Assembly (NCBI GenBank): GCA_030710605.1
Contig: CP092877.1
Location: 73,655,970-73,719,969, forward strand
DNA from: Cordylochernes scorpioides
Taxonomy: Eukaryota; Arthropoda; Arachnida; Pseudoscorpiones; Chernetidae
DNA: 64,000 bases
Direction of reading: 5' to 3'
Every line of letters starts with the position of its first letter. The first letter of the stretch is position 1. Below the pieces are notes generated by a model. It made no database searches. It was not told where the DNA came from and saw only the letters and a program-made list of their open reading frames with translations. Shown in pieces: positions 21,714-31,935 of this stretch. The translations under genes were made by a program, and so were the position numbers.

Positions 21714-22400
21714 GGACTGCAATAGATCAATCACTGCAAAAGGATCACACAAGAATAATAAATTCAAGACTATACCCCCACTATAAAAACATCTGCTCAA
21801 CTCCGTTACCAGAACACTATCTGTCCAGCGATTTCCCGCTCCGGGTCAAACGGTGTATTGCCGGACTGAGAATCCTCTCGGTGCTTTTTACTGATGATCG
21901 CCCCAGAATATTTAAAACAGACGGTTGGACATGCAATATTTGCGGGACAAGAATAGAGCCGGGGCTACATCACCATATACTCTCATGTATGGGGCTGAAA
22001 GACGAACGAGAAGTGCTCCTCAGTGAAATAGGCCTTGAGGGACTCTCTTTGGAGCTCCTGTTGAATGAGGTGGTGAGAAACAGAGCTGGAGCGTTTGCGT
22101 TGTTCAAATTTTGGAAGACGGCTGAAGAGAAAAGGAAGCTATATACATAATCTAATTGATGTAAATAATTATATGTAAATAATCTTTGTCAGGACTAGAA
22201 TGACGAATCATGTATGGGACTTTGATTCCAGTAAACGTTGCTGCTGTTGTATATAGTCACAGTGTAGAAAATACTACACTATACCTACTACATATAGGTT
22301 TCTCTCTGTATTCTTAGTTCTCTTCTCTTCAATTACTCTGTAAACTGGCGAATCCTTTATAGGACGAGAGGTCCTCAATAAAGTCTTTTGTTGTTGTTGT
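21714..22400 (+). mobile_element. Inner L2-like retrotransposon
   Basis: Flanked by ATATTTAATGT at 21692-21702 and 22401-22411, with similarity extending several bases further, so the 5' end is uncertain by about ten bases. The 3' end has AGGAC-GAGAG-GTCCT, CAATAAAG and a (TTG)n tail. Confidence 0.75.
21740..22150 (+). pseudogene. L2-like ORF2 C-terminal remnant
   Basis: Reads RLYPHYKNICS, FPLRVKRCIAGLRILSVLF, then CNICGTRIEPGLHHHILSC, a Cys-Cys-His-Cys finger, and a charged tail ending KRKLYT. A frameshift separates the first block from the open frame that starts at 21881. The reverse transcriptase and endonuclease are missing. Confidence 0.75.
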
Positions 22401-22566
22401 ATATTTAATGTAATATTTAAATCAAAGATACAATTCTTTCTTTGGTCTTGTAGAACGAGAGTGGTGTACACGTGCTCACATGTTCTAGTCAAAAACACAC
22501 ACATCCTCGATAAAGAGAGGCGAGTTGCCCCTCGAAATATTGGAACAATAAAATAATAATAATTAT

Positions 22567-22873
22567 GATTTTTTTTTGCTTATCCCTAGTACACGTGGTA
22601 CAGGCCATGATAATCATGGTGGGTAGTGGTAGGCGACTGCTTTATTGCAAGCGCACCACATGTCTACACATGTGAAAAGCAGTTCGACTTTGCACTTACA
22701 AATGTGCCAGAGCCCTGTTTGGTTACTTGCACTCGCTGGTGGGGTTGAATTTTGAAAGAATCAGGGGCCATTGGAGCATTTTTTTAAACATAAAAAAGTG
22801 CCCAATGCGGGAATCGAACCCGGGTCGTAGCGGTCGAAAACCAACGGTTTAGACCATCCTTCCACCGACTCCC
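22567..22873 (-). mobile_element. SINE copy 4
   Basis: Full-length, with B box GGGTTCGATTCCC, body, tail and T-run on the plus strand (A-tail on minus). The flanks AATAATAATTAT and AAATAATTAT look like a target duplication altered by AAT slippage. It is inserted in the outer L2-like element. Confidence 0.8.
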
Positions 22874-23131
22874 ATATAAAATAATTATAAATCCAATATA
22901 TGCAACATTCGCGGTATAATATCAATTTTTGTTTTAAAATCATCAGCCGCGTTATATTGTATTATATGCATCTTTGTTGAATATATCTATATATAAACAA
23001 CTCTAGTATCATATTCTTAATTAGATAAATATTTGGTTTCATTTGTCCTTTTTCTTTTTTTTTTTGTATAGCGAATTATTACAAGGCCTAATGTCTTAAT
23101 AAAGCTTTTGCTGTTGATTATTATCCTTACC

Positions 23132-23617
23132 TTTAAACTACCTTAACCCTACTTATCTATTAATCTAGATCGTTTCAATTAGTCATATGTCAATTAAAAA
23201 TGGTTTATTAACATCTAGTCAACGGTCAAGAGAGAGTTTACAGAGTTTAAAATAGTAGAGAAAATATATACACCAGACGAGACTTTCTCCGAAGGTACGT
23301 CTGGATCCTATCAGGAGCTTAGAATGGTCTTGAGTTCAGACTTGCGAGTTATGGAATCCGTGTTCCCAGCATGCTCGATGACTATGTTGAGGAACTTGAC
23401 AAGAATAACTAGTCATTATGGTTGTCAGCATTCCTGTTCTCTCAGAACTTCTATTCCATGACTAGTCTTTTGAGAAAATATAGTCACTTCAACCAATGAT
23501 TTATTCAACTACCGAGATTTCAGTGATTTGCTGTGACTCTCCTCTGAAGGATTTGGTTATAATTAATAAGTAGAACTAGGATTCAAAATAATCATTCCAC
23601 TGATGATTCCATGTTGA
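23132..23617. other. Unassigned spacer
   Basis: No gene or repeat recognised. Confidence 0.4.
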
Positions 23618-24068
23618 CACTTGGTTATCTCGTGTGTCTTCAATAAAGTTCACTGTAATATCTTTCAGAGTTATTGTCTGAATCCCGATATACATGGTAA
23701 AAGGTACAACTTCCTTAAGTTTTGTCCAAGGCAATTTTATTCACACTTGGTTATCTGGTGTGTCTTTAATAAAGGTCACTGTAATATATTTCAGAGTTAT
23801 TGTCTGAATCCCGATATACATGGTGAAAGGTACAACTTCGTTAAGTTTTGTCCAAGGCAATTTTATTCACACTTGGTTATCTCATGTCTTCAATAAAGGT
23901 CACTGTAATATCTTTCAGAGTTATTGTCTGAATCCCAATATACATGGTAAAAGGTACAACTTTCTTAAGTTTTGTCTATGAGTGTATATACACTTGGTTA
24001 TCTCAGTGTCTTCAATAAAGGTCACTGTAATATCTTTCAGAGTTATTGTCTGAATCCCAATATACATG
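23618..24068. mobile_element. TIR element with 123-bp units, copy 4 (ends missing)
   Basis: Four units, two of them sharing a variant joint (TTTTGTCCAAGGCAATTTTATTCACACTTGG). The left terminal segment is absent and the right end stops after ATATACATGC, before the terminal repeat. Confidence 0.7.
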
Positions 24069-24189
24069 CAGGAAGTCACTGAAATGTCGGAAGTTAAAAT
24101 AAACTATTAGTTGATGTGGCTTGTATTTCTGAATTTTCTGAAACTTCAAACCATAATAAGACAATGACAATTGACTTCTTGTCAATAAT

Positions 24190-24474
24190 TTACATTAAAA
24201 ATGGAAATAAAACTAAAATATAGATGATAACGCGGGGGATGTGGCCCGGCGAGTGAGCTTTCTTTCCCAGGCGATGAGCGAGTCCTCCGGTCAGCCCAAC
24301 CTGTACGAAGTACCGGTAGATGATGGATTTGGCCGACGCCAGGATGGCGTCATCTTCGAGGCCAGACCCGAAAATCCAGGCCCGCAAGTCAGGGGTTCGC
24401 CCGAGGACACTGAAGGCTTCGATAATGAGGGGCCTGATACGCTTGCAGCTCCAGTACCGATGGTCAATTAACAA
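24190..24474 (-). CDS. Hypothetical open frame, unrecognised
   Basis: A 94-codon minus-strand frame, GC-richer than its surroundings, containing RPLIIEAFSVLGRTPDL, DDAILASAKSIIYRYFV and a basic stretch AHRLGKKAH. The pattern (hydrophobic helix, D-rich turn, second helix) resembles the C-terminal tail found after the zinc finger of some non-LTR retrotransposon polyproteins, but no cysteine motif is visible. More likely an element fragment than a host gene. Start not verified. Confidence 0.3.
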   Translation of the reverse strand: MLIDHRYWSCKRIRPLIIEAFSVLGRTPDLRAWIFGSGLEDDAILASAKSIIYRYFVQVGLTGGLAHRLGKKAHSPGHIPRVIIYILVLFPFLM

Positions 24475-24565
24475 AGGATCTTCAGAACTGTTCTTTTGAT
24501 GATATCATGAAGAATTCTCCCGAAAATTTTCCATCAATTTTATCCTTTTTTTTTTGGTCTTATTT

Positions 24566-24640
24566 CTTCTCACAGTAACCTTTATTGAAGACACCAAATG
24601 AACCAAGTGTGAACAAAATTTCTCCGTCTCCTTAAAAAAA
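24566..24640 (-). mobile_element. Fragment of the 123-bp-unit TIR element
   Basis: TAACCTTTATTGAAGACACC and AACCAAGTGTGAACAAAATT are the inverse of one unit start. No terminal repeat. Confidence 0.6.
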
Positions 24641-25400
24641 AACAAAAAAAAAAACAGGCGACCTTAACATTAAGGACTCATGTTTTATTCATGAGTATAA
24701 AATAGATAACTTCATTCTCTATATAATTCAAAATTATATATGGGATTTGCAAAAATAATTGAAACAAAAGAATAAATATAAAGAAAATATTTATATATTA
24801 TGCAAATTTTATTACAATTTTTTTCGTGGACGCATTACAATTAAAATATTAGATAAAATAAACTTCTAGCGATTTGTAAAAAGAATAAACCCAAAATAAA
24901 TGTACAGGTTTCAAATGAAACTTTCTACCAAAAAAATTCCATCTATGATAGTCATTTTGAGGGTAGACAAATTTAGTTCTATTTTTAGACGATAGCTGGC
25001 GCTAGACATTCCGGCAAAAAAAAAAAACATCTCAGAAGATGGAAAGTTGGTAAAGAAGGGAAAAAACAAGAAATGAAAGTTTTCACAGAGTTTTTTTTTA
25101 TTCTGTGAAGGCTTCTTAAATATCTCTTTATTTGCTCCCTTCGATCTGACACCACTGGGACCACGTGGTTCTCTTATTTATCTTATTTAAAGAGAAGTGT
25201 GGTCGTGTTGAGAGAGGTAATTGGGGTCACGGGGGAAAGTTTAACGTAGTCCCATGTATTCTTGTTTTTGCCCTATTTATTACGTGTATCATTTGTATTT
25301 AGCAATGATATGAATATCTAAGACTTATAAAATATATTGGTGCATATATGCCATGAATATATATATACATATATATGGAAATCTTGCCGGGAGGATATTG
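24641..25400. other. Unassigned AT-rich spacer
   Basis: Poly-A interruptions and no recognised gene or repeat. Confidence 0.4.
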
Positions 25401-25406
25401 ATCTAG

Positions 25407-25559
25407 AGAGACAAAGGTCGCCTCTCCCGTCAAAATAGACGAATCTAGACGCCTAAGCTGATGTTGTGGCTTTGTCACCGACCCGAGGCCGCTAGTTTGC
25501 GGCGACAGTCAGTAGATGGCGTCTAGTTTTGACGTCTATTTTGACGGGAGAGGCGACCT
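25407..25559. mobile_element. Short TIR MITE
   Basis: AGGTCGCCTCTCCCGTCAAA with continuing ATAGACG at the left is exactly inverted at the right, a perfect arm of about 27 bp. TCTAGACGCC and GGCGTCTAG extend the pairing after a few mismatches. No coding region. Confidence 0.85.
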
Positions 25560-25571
25560 CTCCTCTTATAT

Positions 25572-25690
25572 ATATATAACAAAGAAAGCATATCCTGACC
25601 ACGAGCATAAGTGCTTTTTAGATGGCAGAGGGCCATCTAGTGGAACAGAAATAAACTAAAGGTTGATTTAACATGTTTCCTGATTTCTTA
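25572..25690. mobile_element. MITE family B terminus
   Basis: GCATATCCTGACCACGAGCA and TAGATGGCAGAGGGCCATCT match the family B end seen at 51100. Confidence 0.6.
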
Positions 25691-25882
25691 TTCTTTTTCT
25701 CCTCTTCTCCACACATACTATCAGTATTAAATACATGTACAGTAAGTTACATATACGGCTAAAAGAATTTTAAACTTTTTTTAACGCGTATGATTCTTTT
25801 GAAAATAAATTTATTTATTTTATAAAAAATTTCATATAACATTTGATATGCTAATTCATCATATACGGTTGAATATATAGTA

Positions 25883-26338
25883 GACTCATGGGGACAGAAC
25901 ATATGGAAGTGGAAAGTCTTTGATATTGCCGGTCGTTCATCTGATTTTTGAAGGAAACAAGAGGTTATTCACACTTAGTTATCTAGTGTGTCTTCAATAA
26001 AGATCACTGTAATATCTTTCAGAGTTATTGTCTGAATCCCGATATACATGCTAAAAGGTACACCTTCCTTGAGTTTTGTCCAATGCAATTTTGTTCACAC
26101 TTGGTTATCTCGTGCGTCTTTAATAAAGGTCACTGCAATATCTTTCAGAGTTATTGTCTGAATCCCGATATACATGCTGAAAGGTACAACTTCCTTAAGT
26201 TTTGTTCATGAGTGTATATACACTTAGTTATCTGGTGTATCTTCAATAAAGGTCACTGTAATATCTTTCAGAGTTATTGTCTGAATCCCGATATACATGC
26301 TGAAAAGTACAACTTCGTTAAGTTTTGTTCATCAGTAT
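25883..26338. mobile_element. TIR element with three 123-bp units, copy 5
   Basis: The left terminus GACTCATGGGGACAGAACAT is followed by the left-specific segment (GGAAGTGGAAAGTCTTTGAT). Three units follow and the end is TTAAGTTTTGTTCATCAGTA. Confidence 0.75.
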
Positions 26339-26961
26339 AGTTTTAACATCTTCAAAATAGTGACAATGAATTGCTGAAATTTTGTTAATCAATCCTACCC
26401 ACAATATTCATTAATATACCAAGAACTTAAAGAGCCACAACAATGAATATTTATCTATAATTTAATATATTTTGCTAACTTCACAAACAGCGCTAAAGAA
26501 AAGAACTGAATGACAAGCTAAACAAGGACCGGTCAAAGTAGAGAAAATAAACAAAATTTCACTGAAGCCTCTTAAAAAGAAATGGAATAAAAAAAAAGAA
26601 ATTGCAACACTAGCTAAGAAGATTTTCAAAACAACCTCCAACGTTTACGTAAAGTTTTTATCTGAGAAATTTTCTTTCGAAAATACTTTTTTCCCGTAAA
26701 ATCTATTTTGTGATTATTTAACTTGGTAGAGAAAATATATAGAAAAAGAATTTAATAAAATTGTAAATACATTTTTTACTAGTTCCTAAAATAGCGACAA
26801 ATCATTAATATATTCTTATGAAAACTATTTTTAAATAAAAAAATATTCATGAAATTTTGATTAATTGACTATATTCATAAAGGAATAATATAAAATTCAA
26901 TGGAGTAATTATAACAAGTTATATATATAGTTTTGAAAATAGAGCAATCCATATTTAATTC
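26339..26961. other. Unassigned AT-rich spacer
   Basis: Nothing recognised. Confidence 0.4.
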
Positions 26962-27140
26962 ATTAGATAATAAAAAGGCATATATTGGATTTATTAAAAT
27001 ATTTATTTTGCCAATATTTCGGCTGGCTGAACGCCGTATACAAAAATGTAATGCCTCGATAAAGGTTGGCGTTCAGCCAGCCGAAATATTGGCAAAATAA
27101 ATATTTTATTAAATCCAATATATGCCTTTTATTATCTAAT
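26962..27140. mobile_element. MITE family A, full fold-back
   Basis: Left arm 26962-27035 and right arm 27068-27140 are near-perfect inverted copies of about 73 bp. The outer part has GGCATATATTGGAT and the inner part CCAATATTTCGGCTGGCTGA. The central spacer is 32 bp. Confidence 0.85.
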
Positions 27141-27299
27141 ATATATTTATAGTCGACTCTTGATAATTTGAAAATCAAGGGACCAGAGAAGAACTTTCAA
27201 TTTATCAAAAGTTCAAAATAACAGGAGTTTAAACAACTGAGAGGGAGGGAAAGAAATCAAGTAAACAAGAGTTTGAAGTTTTGGCAGTTTCGGGATATA

Positions 27300-28620
27300 C
27301 GAGGTGTGTTCAAAAAGTATCGCGACTTTTGTGTTATTTCAAAAATTATTTATTTATTCATGAATACCTATTTTGTCCCCTTCAAAGTAATCCCCATGAG
27401 ATATTATACACTTGTGCCAACGGTTTTTCCAATCTTTGAAGCACTTCAAAAAATCATTTTTTAAAATTTTTTTCAGCTCCTCCTTCGATGCCGTCTTTAT
27501 CTCGTCAAGCGTAGCGTAACGTCGTCCTTTCATGGGCCTCTTCAGTTTAGGAAACAATAAAAAGTCACAGGGGGCCAGATCTGGGGAATACGGTGGCTGC
27601 GGCATCATTAGTGTGTTGTTTTTGGCCAAAAGGTCGCGCACAAGCAACGATGTGTGAGCAGGGGCGTTATCGTGGTGCAAAAGCCAATTTTTGTTCTTCC
27701 ACAAATCCGGGCGTTTCTGGCGGATTGCTTCGCGCAAATTGCGCATAACTTGCAGGTAATATTCCTTATTGACCGTTCTTCCCTGTGGCAAGAACTCATG
27801 ATGCACCACGCCCCTGCAATCGAAGAAAACTGTCAGCAAAACTTTCACATTCGACCGAACTTGGCGCGCTTTTTTCGGTCTTGGTTCGTGCGGCAGCTTC
27901 CATTGAGATGATTGAGCTTTGGTTTCCACGCCATAACCATAAACCCACGCTTCGTCACCAGTTATGACCCTCTGGATCAAATTTGGGTCGTCGCGGACAG
28001 AGTCCAACATTTCATTAGCAATGTTCATGCGATACTGTTTTTGGTCGCAATTGAGCAATTTTGGTACGAATTTCGCTGCGACCCGTCTCATGCCCAAATC
28101 ATTGATAAAAATCGAATGGCACGAGCCAATCGATATGTTTAGGTCCTCAGCAACTTCTCTAACGGTGATTCGACGATTGGCCAATATCATTTTCTCCACT
28201 TCATTAATTTTTTCGTCTGTTGTTGAAGTGCTCGGGCGTCCGGCACGCTCTTCGTCGTTCACATCTTCTCGGCCTTCTGAGAACATTTTGTACCACCGAT
28301 AAACGTTGCTTCGGTCCAAGGTAGCTTCTCCGTATGCCACAGTCAACATTCGGAATGCATTCGCACACTTAATTTCGTTTTTCACACAAAATTTGATACA
28401 GGTTCTTTGATCCATTTTTTTAATAGGTAAAAATCGAAGACGATCTAAAACACCTGCAAGCAAAGCAGCTGTCAACAATTAAGTGAACATTCAAAATGGT
28501 CGAGCTTGTCGGCATAAGTGAGAGACATGAGTACCAACATAAAGCCACAAAAAGATCGAAATTCGAATATACGTAACCCGCGAAAATTCAAAGGTCGCGA
28601 TACTTTTTGAACACACCTCG
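27300..28620 (-). mobile_element. mariner element, complete, 1321 bp
   Basis: Inverted repeats begin CGAGGTGTGTTCAAAAAGTA on both sides and extend to about 28 bp (TCGCGACTTT on one side, TCGCGACCTT on the other). TA flanks at 27298-27299 and 28621-28622 are the expected target duplication. One intact transposase frame fills most of the interior. A terminal fragment of the same family is at 5364. Confidence 0.95.
27354..28415 (-). CDS. mariner transposase, intact
   Basis: A 353-residue protein from the ATG at 28415, which opens MDQRTCIKFC. An upstream in-frame start would add 21 residues, but the chosen start gives the usual mariner length (345-355). The N-terminal half holds the paired helix-turn-helix DNA-binding region (about 1-110, with GRPSTSTTDEKI as linker) and a KFVPKLL block at the WVPHEL position. 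The catalytic DD34D triad is complete: D154 in TGDEAW, D249 in HHDNAPAH and D284 in LAPCDF, with 34 residues between the last two and YSPDLAP before the third. It would cut and join DNA at TA sites in the nucleus. No stop or frameshift is present, so the copy is potentially active. Confidence 0.95.
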   Translation of the reverse strand: MDQRTCIKFCVKNEIKCANAFRMLTVAYGEATLDRSNVYRWYKMFSEGREDVNDEERAGRPSTSTTDEKINEVEKMILANRRITVREVAEDLNISIGSCHSIFINDLGMRRVAAKFVPKLLNCDQKQYRMNIANEMLDSVRDDPNLIQRVITGDEAWVYGYGVETKAQSSQWKLPHEPRPKKARQVRSNVKVLLTVFFDCRGVVHHEFLPQGRTVNKEYYLQVMRNLREAIRQKRPDLWKNKNWLLHHDNAPAHTSLLVRDLLAKNNTLMMPQPPYSPDLAPCDFLLFPKLKRPMKGRRYATLDEIKTASKEELKKILKNDFLKCFKDWKNRWHKCIISHGDYFEGDKIGIHE

Positions 28621-28879
28621 TACATACTATGTTGATACAAGATTAAATAAATGACTTACCGCAAGTTTTTACAGTAATAAATTTATTGGGAGCTTTCAGG
28701 TCTTGCCCTTTCTCAAACAAGAGTTTGATCACAAAATTCGTGATTTATTATTTTAAATATTTATAAAGTTATTCAAAAATTTTCGTTTGTGGCAAGATAC
28801 TATTCCTTCAACTTCAAATTACCGAGGGGACCAATTGATATTGATTTTATTCAACTTATCGAGTATTTTTCAAGGGATC

Positions 28880-29394
28880 GGGAAAACGATTCAAATTAAC
28901 GAGTTTCAAATTATCGAGAGATTCAAATTAACGAGTTTCAAATAATCGAGAGATTCAAATTAACGAGTTTCAAATTATCGAGAGATTTAAATTAACGAGT
29001 TTCAAATTATCGAGATATTCAAATTAACGAGTTTCAAATTATCGAGAGATTCAAATTAACGAATTTCAAATTATCGAGGGATTCAAATTAACGAGTTTCA
29101 AATAATCGAGAGATTCAAATTAACGAGTTTCAAATAATCGCGAGATTCAAATTAACGAGTTTCAAATAATCGAGAGATTCAAATTAACGAGTTTCAAATT
29201 ATCGAGAGATTCAAATTAACGAGTTTCAAATAATCGAGAGATTCAAATTAACGAGTTTCAAATTATCGAGATATTCAAATTAACCAGTTTCAAATTATCG
29301 AGAGAACGAGTTTCAAATTATCGAGATATTCAAATTAACGAGTTTCAAATTATCGAGAGATTCAAATTAACGAGTTTCAAATAATCGAGAGGCG
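28880..29394. repeat. 32-bp minisatellite of Tigger subterminal motifs
   Basis: About 15-16 copies of a 32-bp unit made of two similar halves, TTCAAATTAACGAG and TTCAAATTATCGAGAGA (alternatively TAATCGAG). It ends in the right terminal repeat of the Tigger-like element, so it is an expansion of its subterminal binding-site-like repeats. Confidence 0.88.
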
Positions 29395-29398
29395 ACTG

Positions 29399-29772
29399 TT
29401 TATAGTTTACAACATAAAATTGATGATATTCATGTACCAAAAAAAGTCAAATCTCCCTTGAATTATTTATTAGAAAAATGCATTATGTTTATGACGCTAG
29501 TAAAAAACTGACAACTTTATGTTGGATTCTAGCTTGAAAATCTGCCACTGCCACTTCACAATCGAAAACACTTTTTTTTTAAGCAAATTTGACCAATTTC
29601 ACTTGAATGCTATGAAATCGAAGCCGCCCCTATACTGATGAGGGCCATAGCCCGAAAATTTGTCTGAATTTTCCTAAACGGGTGTTTTGGACTCATTATC
29701 AATCACCACTAGTAAAAAGAAAACTCCGCCTTTGCTGGTCCCAAGCCCGGAAGAAAAAGGAGAGGGGGAGCA
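29399..29772. repeat. Spacer with interspersed block E
   Basis: 29622-29690 (ATACTGATGAGGGCCATAGC) is the inverse of 6020-6085. The rest is unassigned. Confidence 0.5.
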
Positions 29773-29998
29773 GTAACAAGCTTACTAAAAAACCTGGGCT
29801 CAACTGGCCCGGCTAATAGTACCCTGTAAGGGCTCCTAATCCAGGATACAGGATGTGCAGTGTTTGTACTCCATGTTAGGAGCAGCTATACATAGCGTCT
29901 GTTCCTCATGTCAGAGGTGGCCATTTCTTTTGAGCTAAGTCGGCCTGCCACTGAGTAGTGCTCCCAGTCTTAATGACAAAGGCATTCTACTTCACCCA
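29773..29998. repeat. Interspersed repeat F, copy 2
   Basis: Matches 9529-9770 over its length in the same orientation, including TAATGACAAAGG at the end. No coding frame is conserved between the two. Confidence 0.6.
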
Positions 29999-30114
29999 GA
30001 CCCTAATATGATTGAGTGGAGATAAAGAAGAAGAACTATTAAAGATTTTTACTATGTTGATAAACGTAATACATTGTTCTAATGCATAAACAAAGGTAAA
30101 TATCCCTCTTTTGA

Positions 30115-30345
30115 TACACTGTATAACAAAAAAATCGACGCACGAAGAAGGAGTTGTCAGATTAGGACAAAAATTGGTGTATGTAAAGAGCATGTATAGG
30201 GGGAAAAAATGATTAAAATTTCAGAACAATTAATTGTTTTATTTCAGAGTTTGATCGTCACAAATTGAGAATGTCAATATGTCGTTGGACCCCCACTGGC
30301 CTGGATGCAGGCTGCCACCCGGCGTGTCATGGACTGATAAAGATT
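30115..30345 (+). mobile_element. Tc1-like terminal fragment
   Basis: CACTGTATAACAAAAAAATC and GACGCACGAAGAAG match the Tc1-like end at 18586. Downstream, AATATGTCGTTGGACCCCCA and GGCTGCCACCCGGCGTGTCA look like transposon-derived sequence. There is no open transposase. Confidence 0.5.
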
Positions 30346-30497
30346 CATGTATGTAAGGAATATAAATAAACATTAAAATGAAATTTCAGACATATGTAAA
30401 AATGGTAATTTACTTATTTCAGTTTGTGGTATGGGAAATATTTGAAGCACTAGTTCGTCATCTATATGTAGGGGAAAATAAACTTTTCATCACGTTT

Positions 30498-30606
30498 TCA
30501 ATTACAATAACGTTCTGCTGTCTTTATCGCGATGGAAAATATTGGGAGGTCTCAACTCATCAGTGGTGAACCTCACAGCGGTTTCGCCAGTTTAATCGAT
30601 CTCTCT
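30498..30606. mobile_element. MITE family C fragment
   Basis: Contains TATCGCGATGGAAAATATTG, CTCATCAGTGGTGAACC and AGCGGTTTCGCCAG. Confidence 0.6.
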
Positions 30607-31257
30607 TAAAACTAGGTGGGTTCAGTTAATAAGAAAATTCGGATAAATGGTTTAAATATTTTGTTGAAATCTCAAAATTAATACATTTATATCTACAGTC
30701 GGTTTGTCTTCCTATTCTATACCTGAAAACCAAATAACCAATTATTATTGATTGTGACTTTTTGTTGAATATTCAAATAGCCTTTTTTTCAGGTAAGTCA
30801 GAAATTCTCTAGAAAATTCCTATTAGAGAAGATAGAGTGAGAAATTTTGAAAAATTTGGAGTTGGAATAATTGGAAATTTTGGGTAATTAAAGTTGAAAA
30901 AATTGAATTTCGGTTATTTTGAAGTTGGTATGAATGTACCTTTGGAGAATTGAAGTTAGGAAACTTGGAAATATGGATTTATAGAGTTCAGGAATTCTGA
31001 ATGAAGTAGTGGTATGATATAGTGGCTAGCTGTAAATTCTGACTGAAGGAAGGCAATTTTAAAGAGAATGGTCACTTACCCAATCCGTTATAGTCATAGA
31101 AGAAGATGGAGTCATTTTACCCACAATTTATGATATTCCCAACATTGTAAATACGACTACCTCCAGATATTTTAGTAAATTGGGAAATACAATTATTAAA
31201 AATCATAAATATTATAAGTATTTTAATTTCAACTTCTAATTTAAAACATGAGTGGTT
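30607..31257. other. Unassigned spacer with degenerate GGAAATTTT words
   Basis: 30780-31000 repeats words such as TTGGAAATTTTGG and GAAGTTGG irregularly, the complement type of the repeats at 3040. No gene. Confidence 0.4.
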
Positions 31258-31712
31258 AGTGGGTGTGTGGTATAAAATGTCGTTTTTCGAAAACAACTAC
31301 CCAGGATCAAATCCCGTATTGGGCTTTTTATAAAGAAAAAAAAAATGCTTCAATAACTCATGTTTCTTGCTGGGGGGGTCGGTGGAAGGATGGTATAAAC
31401 CGTTGGTTTTCGACCGCTACGACCCGGGTTCAATTCCCACATTGGGCACTTTTTTTTCTGTTAAAAAAATGCTCCAATGGCCCCCGATTCTTACAAAAGT
31501 CCAACCCCACCAGCGAATGCGAGTAATCAAACGGGACTCTGGCATATTTGTAAGTGCAAAGTCGAACTGCTTTTCACATTTGTAGACATGTGGTGCGCTT
31601 AAAATAAAAGCAGTCGCCTATTCTACCCACCATGATTGTCATGGTCTGTATCACGTGTACTAGGGATAAGCAAAAAAAAAGTTTCTTGCCAAATTCCAAT
31701 CCCATATTACAA
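31258..31712 (+). mobile_element. Old SINE copy split by a younger SINE
   Basis: 31258-31361 matches the tRNA-like head and spacer (TTTCGAAAACAACTACCC, GGATCAAATCCCG) with many changes. It resumes after the younger SINE with GTTTCTTGCCAAATTCCAA at 31681-31712. Confidence 0.65.
31371..31680 (+). mobile_element. SINE copy 5, inserted in a SINE
   Basis: A full-length copy starting TGGGGGGGTCGGTGGAAGG, with B box GGGTTCAATTCCC and tail ending GGGATAAGC plus an A-run. The flanking repeat GTTTCTTGC at 31362-31370 and 31681-31689 defines its ends. Confidence 0.88.
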
Positions 31713-31935
31713 GCTATATATACAGAAGAAGGTTGTTATTGAGGAAACTTGTTCCCATTGTCAAGATGAAGACCAAACCGTGGACCACTTCACCTCTCTC
31801 TCTGCCCAACCTTCCAATACTAAAGATTCCTGACGGCCACCCTCCTAGGGGGATCACCAACCTAAGTGCATCATCCTTAGAAAATCTCCCAAGAAAGAAA
31901 TCTGTCCACCTCAGTTATTAGACTTCCACTGACAT

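Larger units (their letters stand above)
21555..23115 (+). mobile_element. Outer L2-like retrotransposon, nested host
   Basis: GATTATTATCCTTACC at 21539-21554 and 23116-23131 is a 16-bp target duplication. The 3' end at 23083-23115 has AAGGCCTAATGTCTT (a five-pair stem with one G-U), then AATAAAGC and a TTGCTG tail. The interior is now mostly other insertions: a second L2-like element and a SINE. No intact coding sequence remains. Confidence 0.75.
27150..29398. mobile_element. Tigger/pogo-like element carrying a mariner
   Basis: The left end TAGTCGACTCTTGATAATTT and the right end AAATAATCGAGAGGCGACTG are inverted repeats of the pogo/Tigger type. Subterminal motifs (CAAATTAACGAG, CAAATTATCGAG) occur near both ends and dominate the right half. 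No pogo transposase is visible, so the element is non-autonomous. The mariner at 27300-28620 is inserted 150 bp from its left end. Confidence 0.7.

Noticed and set aside
28880-29394. CRISPR-like array of regular repeats
   Set aside because: Units are directly adjacent with no unique spacers, in a eukaryotic transposon context.
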